Shown here in pieces: positions 9,303 to 17,396 of a stretch of DNA of 64,000 nt. The position numbers were made by a program, and so were the translations under genes. This stretch comes from Planctomycetota bacterium (GTDB lineage Bacteria > Planctomycetota > Planctomycetia > Pirellulales > Pirellulaceae): contig JACNKX010000175.1 in the NCBI GenBank assembly GCA_014381825.1, positions 1 to 64,000 of the forward strand, read 5' to 3'. The number at the start of each line of letters is the position of its first letter. Position 1 is the first letter of the stretch. The notes below the pieces were generated by a model, which had not been told where the DNA came from, searched no databases, and saw nothing but the letters and a program-made list of their open reading frames with translations.

Positions 9303-10379
9303 ATGACCTTCAACGAACCGCTTAAGATCCTCGTCGTCGACGATTCGCTCATCTACCGCAAGGCGGTGCGCGACGTTTTGGCAAGCATACCAAATGTTGA
9401 AGTCGTCGGAGTGGCCGCGAATGGCGTCCAAGCTTTAGAAAAGATCGAATCGCTCCGCCCCGACTTACTCACACTCGACGTTGAAATGCCGGAACTGGAC
9501 GGGCTTAGTGTACTGAAGCTACTTGCCGTGGAGCATCCGCGTGTCGGTGCGATCATGTTAAGTGGAACGAATCAACGTGGAGCGGCGATTACGGCCAAAG
9601 CGTTACGTCTGGGCGCGTTCGACTTCGTTGTAAAGTGTGCGAGCGACTCGGCGACGGAGAGCGCAAGATTGCTCCGTCGAGAGCTCGAACCACGAATCGA
9701 GGCGTATGCCATGATGCGTGGGAAATCTAAGCCGGACGTCAGTCCCCAGAAGTCAAAAGTTTGTGTCGTTCGCACGGCGCTGCCGAAAACCGTTGAAGTT
9801 GTCGCAATTGGCATTTCGACTGGTGGACCGGCCGCGCTGGCAACTCTTCTGCCCACCTTGCCTGCCGATCTGCCCGCACCGGTTCTAATCGTGCAGCACA
9901 TGCCTCCGGTCTTTACGAAGTCGTTGGCGGACGACCTGAATCGTACTTGCCGTCTCCATGTTCGTGAAGCGAGTAACGGTGAATGTGCATCGGCGGGAGA
10001 CGTACTTATCGCTCCCGGCGGGATGCAAATGAAAGTGGCGAAGACTCACCAAGGTCTGATCATTCGCGTCACGGACGATCCTCCTGAGAACAATTGCCGC
10101 CCGTCGGTCGACTTTCTTTATCGGTCTCTTGCGGAACAGTGCGGCGAGAACACGCTGGCAGTGGTGATGACGGGAATGGGAAACGATGGTTCACTTGGAT
10201 GTCGACTACTCAAACGTAAGGGTGCGCGGATCATCGCTCAAGATGAGACATCTTGCACGGTCTTCGGAATGCCGCGCAAGCCGATCGAGGAAGGCTTGGC
10301 GGACTGCGTCACTCCACTTAACGGATTGACTCAGCAGATCGTTCGCCTGGCGACGCGACGAGAAACCCTATGCAGCTAA
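9303..10379 (+). CDS. cheB: CheB protein-glutamate methylesterase/glutaminase
   Basis: A 358-residue CheB that removes methyl groups from chemoreceptor glutamates during adaptation. It has an N-terminal receiver with acidic pair in VVDDS and acceptor D59 in LTLDVEMP, a linker, and the methylesterase domain with the catalytic triad regions: Ser in GISTGGPAAL, His in VQHMPPVF and Asp in MTGMGNDGSLG. The ORF is open upstream to 9231, but the ATG at 9303 begins right at the receiver and gives the normal family length. The end overlaps the start of cheR by 10 bases, so the two adaptation enzymes are likely translationally coupled. Confidence 0.95.
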   Translation: MTFNEPLKILVVDDSLIYRKAVRDVLASIPNVEVVGVAANGVQALEKIESLRPDLLTLDVEMPELDGLSVLKLLAVEHPRVGAIMLSGTNQRGAAITAKALRLGAFDFVVKCASDSATESARLLRRELEPRIEAYAMMRGKSKPDVSPQKSKVCVVRTALPKTVEVVAIGISTGGPAALATLLPTLPADLPAPVLIVQHMPPVFTKSLADDLNRTCRLHVREASNGECASAGDVLIAPGGMQMKVAKTHQGLIIRVTDDPPENNCRPSVDFLYRSLAEQCGENTLAVVMTGMGNDGSLGCRLLKRKGARIIAQDETSCTVFGMPRKPIEEGLADCVTPLNGLTQQIVRLATRRETLCS

Positions 10380-11218
10380 CCTCGCAAGATATCGATGCCG
10401 TCTGCGATCTTGTACTTGATCTCTGCGGCGTGTGCCTCGACGAGAGCAAAGCGTACCTCATCGAGTCACGACTCGATGAAGTTGTTAAACGCACGGATTG
10501 CGAGTCCTATGCAGCCCTGGTCCGAAAGGCCCGACGAACGTCGGACCTGCAGCTTAAGCAAGAGATCGTTGATGCCATCACGACCCAGGAAACTTTATTC
10601 TTCCGTGACAACTCGCCTTTCGAGGCTCTCCGAAATAAGGCGTTCCCCGAGCTATTCGATGCGAAGGAGAAGACACCGTTTCCTAAACGTATACGCATCT
10701 GGTCTGCCGCGTGTAGCACGGGGCAGGAACCGTATAGTATCGCGATGACGCTCTTCGATCTGATTCCCGACATCGACAGTTGGGACATCCAGATCCTGGC
10801 AACAGACATCTCTGATAGCGCCATCGCCAAAGCCAGTCGCGGTCGATACGCCGAACATGAAGTTGTGCGTGGGTTGCCGGCAAATCAGTTGAATCGATAC
10901 TTCGTTCGAGAGGGAAGCGAATGGCAGGTTAGCGATCACATCCGCTCACTTGTCCATTTTCGGCGATTCAATCTGCACGATTCATTCCTGGCACTCGGAC
11001 AGTTCGACGTCATCTTCTGTAGAAACGTCGCGATTTACTTCACTCCTGAGGCTCAAGAACAGCTCTTCCTCCGTATCGCCGACGCGATGACACCGCACAG
11101 CTATCTCTTCGTCGGCTCGTCCGAGTCGTTAAACAGGCTTGGTGACAACTTTCAACCACAACATCACTGCCGATCGGTTTTTTATCAGCCAAACAGCACT
11201 CGCCCAGCGAGCGTTTAA
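10370..11218 (+). CDS. cheR: CheR chemoreceptor glutamate methyltransferase
   Basis: A 282-residue enzyme that methylates receptor glutamates from S-adenosylmethionine and so opposes CheB. The N-terminal helical domain covers about 1-75. The SAM-binding loop reads WSAACSTGQEPYS, near residue 113, a highly typical CheR motif. FDVIFCRNVAIYF supplies the later methyltransferase motif; CheR proteins usually read RNVLIYF here. The ATG at 10370 sits inside the last codons of cheB. No C-terminal TPR extension or obvious receptor-tail pentapeptide partner is seen. It is the last core chemotaxis gene, followed after 163 bases by a NarL-type regulator. Confidence 0.95.
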   Translation: MQLTSQDIDAVCDLVLDLCGVCLDESKAYLIESRLDEVVKRTDCESYAALVRKARRTSDLQLKQEIVDAITTQETLFFRDNSPFEALRNKAFPELFDAKEKTPFPKRIRIWSAACSTGQEPYSIAMTLFDLIPDIDSWDIQILATDISDSAIAKASRGRYAEHEVVRGLPANQLNRYFVREGSEWQVSDHIRSLVHFRRFNLHDSFLALGQFDVIFCRNVAIYFTPEAQEQLFLRIADAMTPHSYLFVGSSESLNRLGDNFQPQHHCRSVFYQPNSTRPASV

Positions 11219-11381
11219 CGTCAGCCAGACAATCGCCTCATCGTCACTGCCGCAGCTACAGCGAACCTCGTCGTATCGCCAAAGTGAATGCCCCCTATTG
11301 GGACTGTGTTCATCAGCCGTGGATTCTGCGATAGTGCTTGAATAAAGTTCACACCTCGTATCTTCCTGCCTCAAGCGGGTT

Positions 11382-12008
11382 ATGTCGATTCGATTATTTG
11401 TTGCCGATGACCGCGACCTTGTTCGTGCGGGATTGCGCCGATTCGTTGCAGGAACTGATGTAGAGATCATCGGAGAATCAACGGTCAAAGACGCCGCAAC
11501 TCTGATCACGAATCACCCCGCCGTCCAATTGCTTACTTTGGGAATCGAGCCGCCAGGAACAGAAGGACTAGCAGTGCTCGACAAGCTGAATGCGATACCT
11601 GCGAGACCACATTGTTTGATATATGTCGCGAGGACGAGCGCGGAAATGATCGCACAAGCGATCGCGAACGGAGCAAACGGACTCTTGCTTCACGACGCGA
11701 ATCGCGAGACTTTTTTAGAAGGTGTTCAGCGTCTCCTCACGGGCGAATCGCTTTGGTCGCGCGAGGATCTGCGGCGCGCTGGGGCAGCGAGCCGGTTGAC
11801 GGATGCTACTTCTGATGTTCAGCTGACGAAGCGGGAATCCGAAGTCATCGTCAAGATGGTCGACGGACTTACCAACAAGCAAATCGCCCAGTCCTTAGAG
11901 ATCAGCTACGAAACGGTTAAGGAACACGTACAACACATCCTTCGAAAGATTGGCGTCACCGATCGCACTCAGGCTGCGGTCTGGGCGGTTCGAAACGGAC
12001 TCGCGTGA
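11382..12008 (+). CDS. NarL/FixJ-type regulator with a degenerate receiver
   Basis: A 208-residue protein with an N-terminal receiver (1-115) and a LuxR-type helix-turn-helix (about 145-205, LTKRESEVIVKMVDGLTNKQIAQSLEISYETVK), so a transcription factor. The receiver keeps D9-D10 but has G54 (LTLGIEPPG) where the phospho-acceptor Asp should be, and H104 (LLLHD) in place of the conserved Lys. It therefore cannot be phosphorylated in the usual way and is a pseudo-receiver. It may dimerise constitutively or respond to a protein or ligand. The gene follows cheR at the end of the cluster, is on the same strand, and is closed by a strong terminator. Its targets are unknown; the che operon is an obvious candidate. 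Confidence 0.85.
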   Translation: MSIRLFVADDRDLVRAGLRRFVAGTDVEIIGESTVKDAATLITNHPAVQLLTLGIEPPGTEGLAVLDKLNAIPARPHCLIYVARTSAEMIAQAIANGANGLLLHDANRETFLEGVQRLLTGESLWSREDLRRAGAASRLTDATSDVQLTKRESEVIVKMVDGLTNKQIAQSLEISYETVKEHVQHILRKIGVTDRTQAAVWAVRNGLA

Positions 12009-12038
12009 GTCCTCACTATCTTTGGTACGAATTTAATT

Positions 12039-12070
12039 CGCCATCGTACGTCGCTTCGATGGCGTTTCTT
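12039..12070 (+). terminator. Rho-independent terminator after the chemotaxis cluster
   Basis: A perfect 8-bp stem, CGCCATCG (12039-12046) with CGATGGCG (12057-12064), a 10-base loop, and the tail TTTCTT. It lies 30 bases after the regulator stop codon and 21 bases before the next start. The tail is short of a full T run but the geometry is that of an intrinsic terminator. Confidence 0.7.
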
Positions 12071-12090
12071 ACTTCTTGCGGAAAGTATTC

Positions 12091-13443
12091 ATGAGCAAAG
12101 CAACTGATGTTACTCTCAAACAAGTTTCCTGGTCCCAAGAGAGGATCGACTATCGAACGCCCATCAAGTTCGGCGGTCGCGTTGTAAACGACGCGGTCTT
12201 GTTTAACGTTACGGTCGATGTTGAGACAACGGACGGTAGGCGAGGGAGAGGCCTTGGCTCGATGCCGATGGGAAATGTCTGGGCTTGGCCGAGTGCGACG
12301 CTTAGCGGTGAAGAGACGTTAGCAGCGATGCTCGCATTTTCCGAAACGGCGGTGGACGCTGCGAATACTTCAGCCGCTGCAGGGCATCCTCTCGAGATCA
12401 CACACGAGCTATCCGCCGGCCATCCTGACATGACCGCCGCAATTCAGGAGAAGCTCGCGTTGAGCGATCAGATGCCACGCCTTGCACAGCTCGTCGCCGC
12501 CAGCCCTCTCGAAGCTGCGATCTACGACGCGTATGGCAAAGCGCTCGGCGAGAACGCGTACAATTTGCTCGGTAAAGAGTTTGTCAATTCCGATTTGGCT
12601 CGCTACTTGACCGATGAGTTTCGCGGCGAATATCTGGACAAATACACAAGTCGACAATGCAAACCACAAATGCCGTTGTATCACCTCGTGGGAGCGCTCG
12701 ATCCGCTCACAGCGGGCGACATTGCATCGAGAATTGACGACGGACTCCCCGAAACTCTTGGTCAGTGGATCGCCGCCGACGGACTGACGCACCTGAAGAT
12801 CAAGCTGAATGGTGACGATCTGAACTGGGATGTTGAACGTGTCGCCTCCGTCGAACGAATCGCTCAGGAGGCTCAAGCCGCGCGGGACTGCGATTCCTGG
12901 CACTACTCGCTCGACTTCAACGAGAAATGCGCGAATGTTCAATACGTTTTGGACTTCCTTGCAAGGGTCGAAGAAACCGCGCCGACCGCGCTACGCCGCG
13001 TCCACTACATCGAACAGCCAACGCACCGTGACCTGCGTGCTAATCCGGAAAACCGAATGCACGAAGCCGCAAAGATCAAACCGGTCGTCATTGACGAATC
13101 GCTCGTCGATCTGGACAGCTTGTTGCTCGCCCGTGAACAAGGCTACTCTGGCGTCGCGCTCAAGGCGTGCAAAGGCCACAGTGAAGCACTGCTAATGGGA
13201 GCCGCAGCTCAAAAGTATGGGTTGTTTCTGTGCGTACAAGACCTAACTTGCGTCGGCGCGTCACTACTACATTCGGCAAGCATTGCCGCGAGGATTCCGA
13301 CGGTCGCCGCGATCGAAGGAAACGGCCGGCAGTACTGCCCGATAGGTAATCGAGGGTGGGACGAGCGATTTCCAGGGATGTTTAATATCACCGATGGCAG
13401 CGTTGCGACAAGCGAACTAGATGGGCCCGGGTTGGGATTCTAA
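12091..13443 (+). CDS. Enolase-superfamily (mandelate racemase/muconate lactonizing-like) enzyme
   Basis: A 450-residue enzyme of the mandelate-racemase branch of the enolase superfamily, whose members abstract a proton alpha to a carboxylate with Mg2+. Expected landmarks are visible: a K-x-K at K236-I-K238 (HLKIKLNG), metal-ligand candidates D275 (LDFNEK), E308 (YIEQPT) and D335/E336 (VIDES), and a later Lys at 358 or 361 (ALKACKGH). The substrate cannot be read from the sequence; dehydration or epimerisation of a sugar acid is typical of relatives. The ATG at 12091 (GGAAAG upstream) was chosen over the TTG at 12076. It stands alone between a terminator and a convergent gene. Confidence 0.75.
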   Translation: MSKATDVTLKQVSWSQERIDYRTPIKFGGRVVNDAVLFNVTVDVETTDGRRGRGLGSMPMGNVWAWPSATLSGEETLAAMLAFSETAVDAANTSAAAGHPLEITHELSAGHPDMTAAIQEKLALSDQMPRLAQLVAASPLEAAIYDAYGKALGENAYNLLGKEFVNSDLARYLTDEFRGEYLDKYTSRQCKPQMPLYHLVGALDPLTAGDIASRIDDGLPETLGQWIAADGLTHLKIKLNGDDLNWDVERVASVERIAQEAQAARDCDSWHYSLDFNEKCANVQYVLDFLARVEETAPTALRRVHYIEQPTHRDLRANPENRMHEAAKIKPVVIDESLVDLDSLLLAREQGYSGVALKACKGHSEALLMGAAAQKYGLFLCVQDLTCVGASLLHSASIAARIPTVAAIEGNGRQYCPIGNRGWDERFPGMFNITDGSVATSELDGPGLGF

Positions 13444-13510
13444 GGCGCGCGGCAGCACAGAACCTGCAGTAGGCCCGACCTAGGATTTGCGCAGTTGCGG
13501 TCGACCTCAG

Positions 13511-14527
13511 TTACCGTCGCAAGCTCAACGGCTTACGTGGCGGAGTCGCACTGAACAGTTGATTCGCTCCCTCCATCACGGGCCCTGTCGTCACCACGGG
13601 CACGGTGGTGACGGGCGTCGTCTGCAGGTGGTCAGTTGAAACATGTTGGCCGGCTTCGCGGAGCGTGGCCCGATGGTTGACCTGCGTTGAAAGCTGGACA
13701 AACCGATCTCGCACTGGCTCGTCGACATTGTTCAATCGATCGGCGAGCTGCTTCAAACCTGTGGAACGAGTTTCAGCTGCTTGTGACACCTGACTCAGGA
13801 ATCGGGTTGATTCGGAAAAGTTGTGATCCGCGGATTTTCCGACCAAAGGATGCAACGTCTTCGCTAGGATCTCGGCACCGACGTTATCCAACTTAACAAA
13901 CATGTCGAGCCGGTTGGTTACGTAGACCTGTTGATCTTCGGTCTGACTGTAGTCGGATTTTAGAACGATTACACAGCTTCCACGGATCAGTTTCCGCAAC
14001 AGCACTCCTTCATAACTGCCCTCGGCGTAGTACACGTGTGTGTTCTGGTCGCCGTACACCAACTGCACATCGCAAACAGTTCCGGCACCATCGGAGGCCT
14101 TGAACGAATAGTCGCCCGTCCGTCGCATCTGGACTTTCGTAACACCCATCAGCTGCCACATGTTTATGATGACTTCCGGGTAACGCACCAAAAAGACATG
14201 CATCTCCGGGTCCGAGTCGACAACCGTGACGGGCAACTGGCGATAGATGCTAGGGCTCGAGACAACGCCCCAAAGTTTCGCCTGCGTCTCTTCCGTTAGT
14301 TGGTCGAACGGAATCGCGTCGATTGCTTCGTTTTGTGACTCCCGAGCCAATGCGGCGCGCCCGCGCGGTGCCGCCTTTGCAGAACCGGTCACGATCAAAG
14401 CTACCAAGGCAGCAGCGAGGAACGCTGTCGCCGGGCCAACTCGTTGCGCGATACTTCGGTTGGTCGCCTGTCGCTTTGTGTAGCCACATCGCCAGACAGG
14501 CTGCACTTGCAGCGCTCGTTCGGACAT
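13511..14527 (-). CDS. Secreted or membrane-anchored protein of unknown function
   Basis: A 338-residue protein I do not recognise. After a basic N-terminus (about 1-30) there is one hydrophobic segment near 34-50 ending in Ala-rich GSAKAAPRG, which fits a signal peptide or anchor. A folded-looking region (about 70-215) carries regular beta-type stretches such as MHVFLVRYPEVIINMW and CDVQLVYGDQNTHVYY. The C-terminal third is helical, then Thr/Val/Pro-rich (TTPVTTVPVVTTG), like a flexible tail. The start at ATG 14527 has GGGGGG upstream; the longer open frame to 14689 would run into the divergent sirtuin promoter. The gene is convergent with the enolase-type gene and divergent from the sirtuin. 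Function is open. Confidence 0.6.
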   Translation of the reverse strand: MSERALQVQPVWRCGYTKRQATNRSIAQRVGPATAFLAAALVALIVTGSAKAAPRGRAALARESQNEAIDAIPFDQLTEETQAKLWGVVSSPSIYRQLPVTVVDSDPEMHVFLVRYPEVIINMWQLMGVTKVQMRRTGDYSFKASDGAGTVCDVQLVYGDQNTHVYYAEGSYEGVLLRKLIRGSCVIVLKSDYSQTEDQQVYVTNRLDMFVKLDNVGAEILAKTLHPLVGKSADHNFSESTRFLSQVSQAAETRSTGLKQLADRLNNVDEPVRDRFVQLSTQVNHRATLREAGQHVSTDHLQTTPVTTVPVVTTGPVMEGANQLFSATPPRKPLSLRR

Positions 14528-14778
14528 ATTCCCCCCGTGTTTTCGCGCGCAATGGTCGCGGCGCGTGAAACTGTACCAATCGTTTAGGTTATTCGGCCAA
14601 AGCGCGGCACGTTCTGCAATCATTCGGGTACGGGAACACAACACGATCACTCCCCTCCGCAAGACGGTAATCGGGAGGGCCGGTCGCATTGGTTGCTAGC
14701 ACCTGGCTCTGCAGTGGCGTACGCCGGCAGGTCACTTCGATCGCTGCGACATCGTCGTTGATCCGTTACAATTCGCTC

Positions 14779-15537
14779 ATGAGTGATGACTTGTGCCAAG
14801 TGATAGCGGCGTGGCTTGCGAAATCCGGGAATTCAGTGGCGTTTACCGGTGCGGGCATCAGTACGGAGAGCGGGATTCCGGATTTCCGATCACCCGGTGG
14901 AGTGTGGGCGACAAATGAACCCGTCTATTTTGACGACTTCATGAGCAGCGGCGACGCGCGTTACGAATACTGGCGGCAAAAGGCGATCGCTCACAAAGAC
15001 TTTGCCGAAGCTCACCCCAACATCGGTCATCAAGTATTGGCTCGGTGGGAAGAAATTGGAAAGCTGCGGGCGGTCGTCACGCAGAACATCGACGGATTGC
15101 ATTCGCTAGCGGGCAACCAACGCGTCCTCGAACTACATGGCACTGCTCGGTTTGTTGCCTGCTTGACCTGCACAGCACGATTCGAGGCAGGCACGATGGT
15201 GCAGCAATTCCTTGAACACGACCGTCCGCCTGATTGTCCTGAATGCGGTGGCATCATGAAGCACGCGACAATCTCCTTCGGCCAGTCGCTGCCAGCGGAC
15301 ATCCTGCAAGAGTCAACGGAGTTGGCAGAACAGTCGGACGTCTTCTTCGCGATGGGGTCTTCTTTGGTCGTTCAACCCGCCGCCAGCCTGCCCGCGCTCG
15401 CAAAGCAGTCCGGTGGACGATTGGTAATTATCAATCGAGACCCAACGCCTTACGACGACATGGCCGATGCAGTCATCAACGCTTCGATTGGCGAAACGCT
15501 GACCGCGATTGACGAATTCTTGAAAAGACTGGAATAG
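14779..15537 (+). CDS. NAD-dependent protein deacylase (sirtuin, Sir2/CobB family)
   Basis: A 252-residue class III deacylase that removes acyl groups from lysines using NAD+. The NAD-binding GAGISTESGIPDFRSPGG, the catalytic-region TQNIDGLH, the general-base His in ELHGTA and two zinc Cys pairs (CLTC and CPEC) are all present. The ATG at 14779 gives normal family length; the frame is open 90 bases further but with no support. Only 4 bases separate it from an acyl-CoA ligase gene, so they form an operon. Since sirtuins such as CobB are known to reactivate acylated AMP-forming acyl-CoA synthetases, the downstream ligase is a natural candidate substrate. Confidence 0.92.
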   Translation: MSDDLCQVIAAWLAKSGNSVAFTGAGISTESGIPDFRSPGGVWATNEPVYFDDFMSSGDARYEYWRQKAIAHKDFAEAHPNIGHQVLARWEEIGKLRAVVTQNIDGLHSLAGNQRVLELHGTARFVACLTCTARFEAGTMVQQFLEHDRPPDCPECGGIMKHATISFGQSLPADILQESTELAEQSDVFFAMGSSLVVQPAASLPALAKQSGGRLVIINRDPTPYDDMADAVINASIGETLTAIDEFLKRLE

Positions 15538-15541
15538 AACG

Positions 15542-17215
15542 ATGCGCGCGACGACACCCACTTCGATCGTCAGTTTGCTCACAAAGCGTTTCGTCGATAG
15601 CGCGGATGAGGTCGCCCTTTGGACCAAGTCAAACGGATGGCAGTCACAAACTTGGGCTGATGTTGGTAGGAACGTAATGCGAATGGCGAGTTGGCTCGTC
15701 GGCCAAGGCATTAAACCGGGCCATCGTGTGGCGCAGTTTTCCGAGAATCGATCCGAGTGGCTCGTATCGGACCTGGCGATGCACGTTGCGGGGGCTGTTC
15801 ACGTTCCGATCCACGCTCCGCTGACGGGAGAGCAGGCGGCGTTTCAGATAGCTGACAGCGGCGCTGATCTTGTATTGCTCTCTACGACGGAGCAAGTAGA
15901 TAAGATAGCTGCACGCGAACACGAATTGCCTCCCGATTTGAAGTGCTATGTCTATGACGAATGCGACAGGTCGATTGGCAGGCGACGCTGTCACGTTCTC
16001 TCCGATGAACTGCCCGAGTACGACGAAGTGATGTCTGCCAGTTTGATCGACGCCGCCGTCACCCGAGCGACCGGCGAGATGCTGGCGACGATTCTGTATA
16101 CTTCTGGAACAACGGGCGAGCCCAAGGGAGTAATGCTCAGCAACCAGAATCTTGTTTCGAATACTCTTGCGGCGATTGAGCCGTTTGCACAGGACTCGAA
16201 CGACCTTCGGCTTTCGTTCCTGCCGCTCAGTCACATTTTTGCTCGAACGTGTGATTTGTATACGTGGGTGGCGTCCGGGTCACAGCTGGCACTCGCGGAG
16301 TCTCGCGACACAGCGATCGCCGACTGCGGAGCGGTCCGTCCAACATTGTTGAACGGTGTCCCTTACTTCTTCGAGAAACTCGCCTCCGCCCTGGCGGATG
16401 TTGACCCGACAACGGCTCCTGACGCCCTTCGCGACGTTTTCGGTGGACGCATTCGACTCTGCTGTTCCGGTGGCGCGGCTCTTCCAGATCACGTCTTCGA
16501 CTTTTTCATGCAACGAAACGTTCCTTTGTTGCAAGGCTACGGTCTGACTGAAACGTCGCCGATCATTACGCTTTCCTCGGAAGAGCGTTTCAAGAGGGGT
16601 TCCGTTGGTCGCGCGATCCCGGACGTTGAGGTGCGGATCGCCGACGACGGCGAAATCCTGACACGTGGTCCGCACGTCATGTTGGGCTACTTCAAGAACC
16701 CAGCCGCGACCGACGAGGTAATCCGCGATAACTGGTTCCATACAGGCGATATTGGGCACCTCGACGACGAAGGATATCTATTCATCACTGGGCGCAAGAA
16801 AGAATTGATCGTGACGTCCGGTGGGAAGAACATCGCCCCCGTCTACCTCGAGTCGTTGTTAACTCAGGACCCGCTTATCGCTCAAGCCGTTGTCATTGGC
16901 GACGACAGGAAGTATCTGACTGCGTTGATCGTTCCTGAATATTCAGTGTTAGACGCAGAAATCCTTTCGGCTGGGCTGGTGATCGCAGATAGCAGGGACG
17001 TCTTAACCGACAGCATCGTCTTGAAGCTGATCGAAGAACACATCGCATCACGGCTGTCGGGTGTCTCGCACTACGAGCAGGTCCGAAAGTTTGTGTTGCT
17101 GAAACAGGGGTTCTCTGTTGAATCGGGCGAGATGACGCCGAAACTCAGTTTGCGCCGAGAAGTCATCCAATCGAATTACTGCGATTCGATCGAGGCGATG
17201 TATACCGGCGAGTGA
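15542..17215 (+). CDS. Long-chain fatty acid--CoA ligase (AMP-binding)
   Basis: A 557-residue adenylate-forming enzyme that activates fatty acids to acyl-CoA by way of acyl-AMP. The P-loop ILYTSGTTGEPKG is at about 184-196, followed by QGYGLTETSP (A5 motif), WFHTGDIG (A7) and GRKKELIVTSGGKNI (A8 hinge). The C-terminal A10 region reads EMTPKLSLRRE: the Lys is two places before the position it occupies in relatives ending TPTxKxKR. The gene follows the sirtuin in one operon and precedes an acyl-CoA dehydrogenase, so this stretch looks like fatty-acid activation and beta-oxidation. Chain-length preference cannot be stated. Confidence 0.88.
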   Translation: MRATTPTSIVSLLTKRFVDSADEVALWTKSNGWQSQTWADVGRNVMRMASWLVGQGIKPGHRVAQFSENRSEWLVSDLAMHVAGAVHVPIHAPLTGEQAAFQIADSGADLVLLSTTEQVDKIAAREHELPPDLKCYVYDECDRSIGRRRCHVLSDELPEYDEVMSASLIDAAVTRATGEMLATILYTSGTTGEPKGVMLSNQNLVSNTLAAIEPFAQDSNDLRLSFLPLSHIFARTCDLYTWVASGSQLALAESRDTAIADCGAVRPTLLNGVPYFFEKLASALADVDPTTAPDALRDVFGGRIRLCCSGGAALPDHVFDFFMQRNVPLLQGYGLTETSPIITLSSEERFKRGSVGRAIPDVEVRIADDGEILTRGPHVMLGYFKNPAATDEVIRDNWFHTGDIGHLDDEGYLFITGRKKELIVTSGGKNIAPVYLESLLTQDPLIAQAVVIGDDRKYLTALIVPEYSVLDAEILSAGLVIADSRDVLTDSIVLKLIEEHIASRLSGVSHYEQVRKFVLLKQGFSVESGEMTPKLSLRREVIQSNYCDSIEAMYTGE

Positions 17216-17272
17216 CGCTTCCGTTGTCGGCATAACCCTCCTATTCGACACGCGTTGCGTAGCCGCTTCGCC

Positions 17273-17293
17273 GGCCAATCGCTTTCATTGGCC
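17273..17293 (+). other. Short hairpin between ligase and dehydrogenase genes
   Basis: A 7-bp perfect stem, GGCCAAT (17273-17279) and ATTGGCC (17287-17293), with a 7-base loop, about 57 bases after the ligase stop. There is no T run after it, so it could be a weak terminator, an RNA-processing site or chance. Confidence 0.3.
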
Positions 17294-17396
17294 ACCGCCC
17301 CTCGCCGTGTGCGATATGATTCTAATGGCGGCTCGCTTTTCGTAACCACAGCGATTTCGCTGAGTTGACGTCATTCACTTGTTGGAGGATTGCAAC

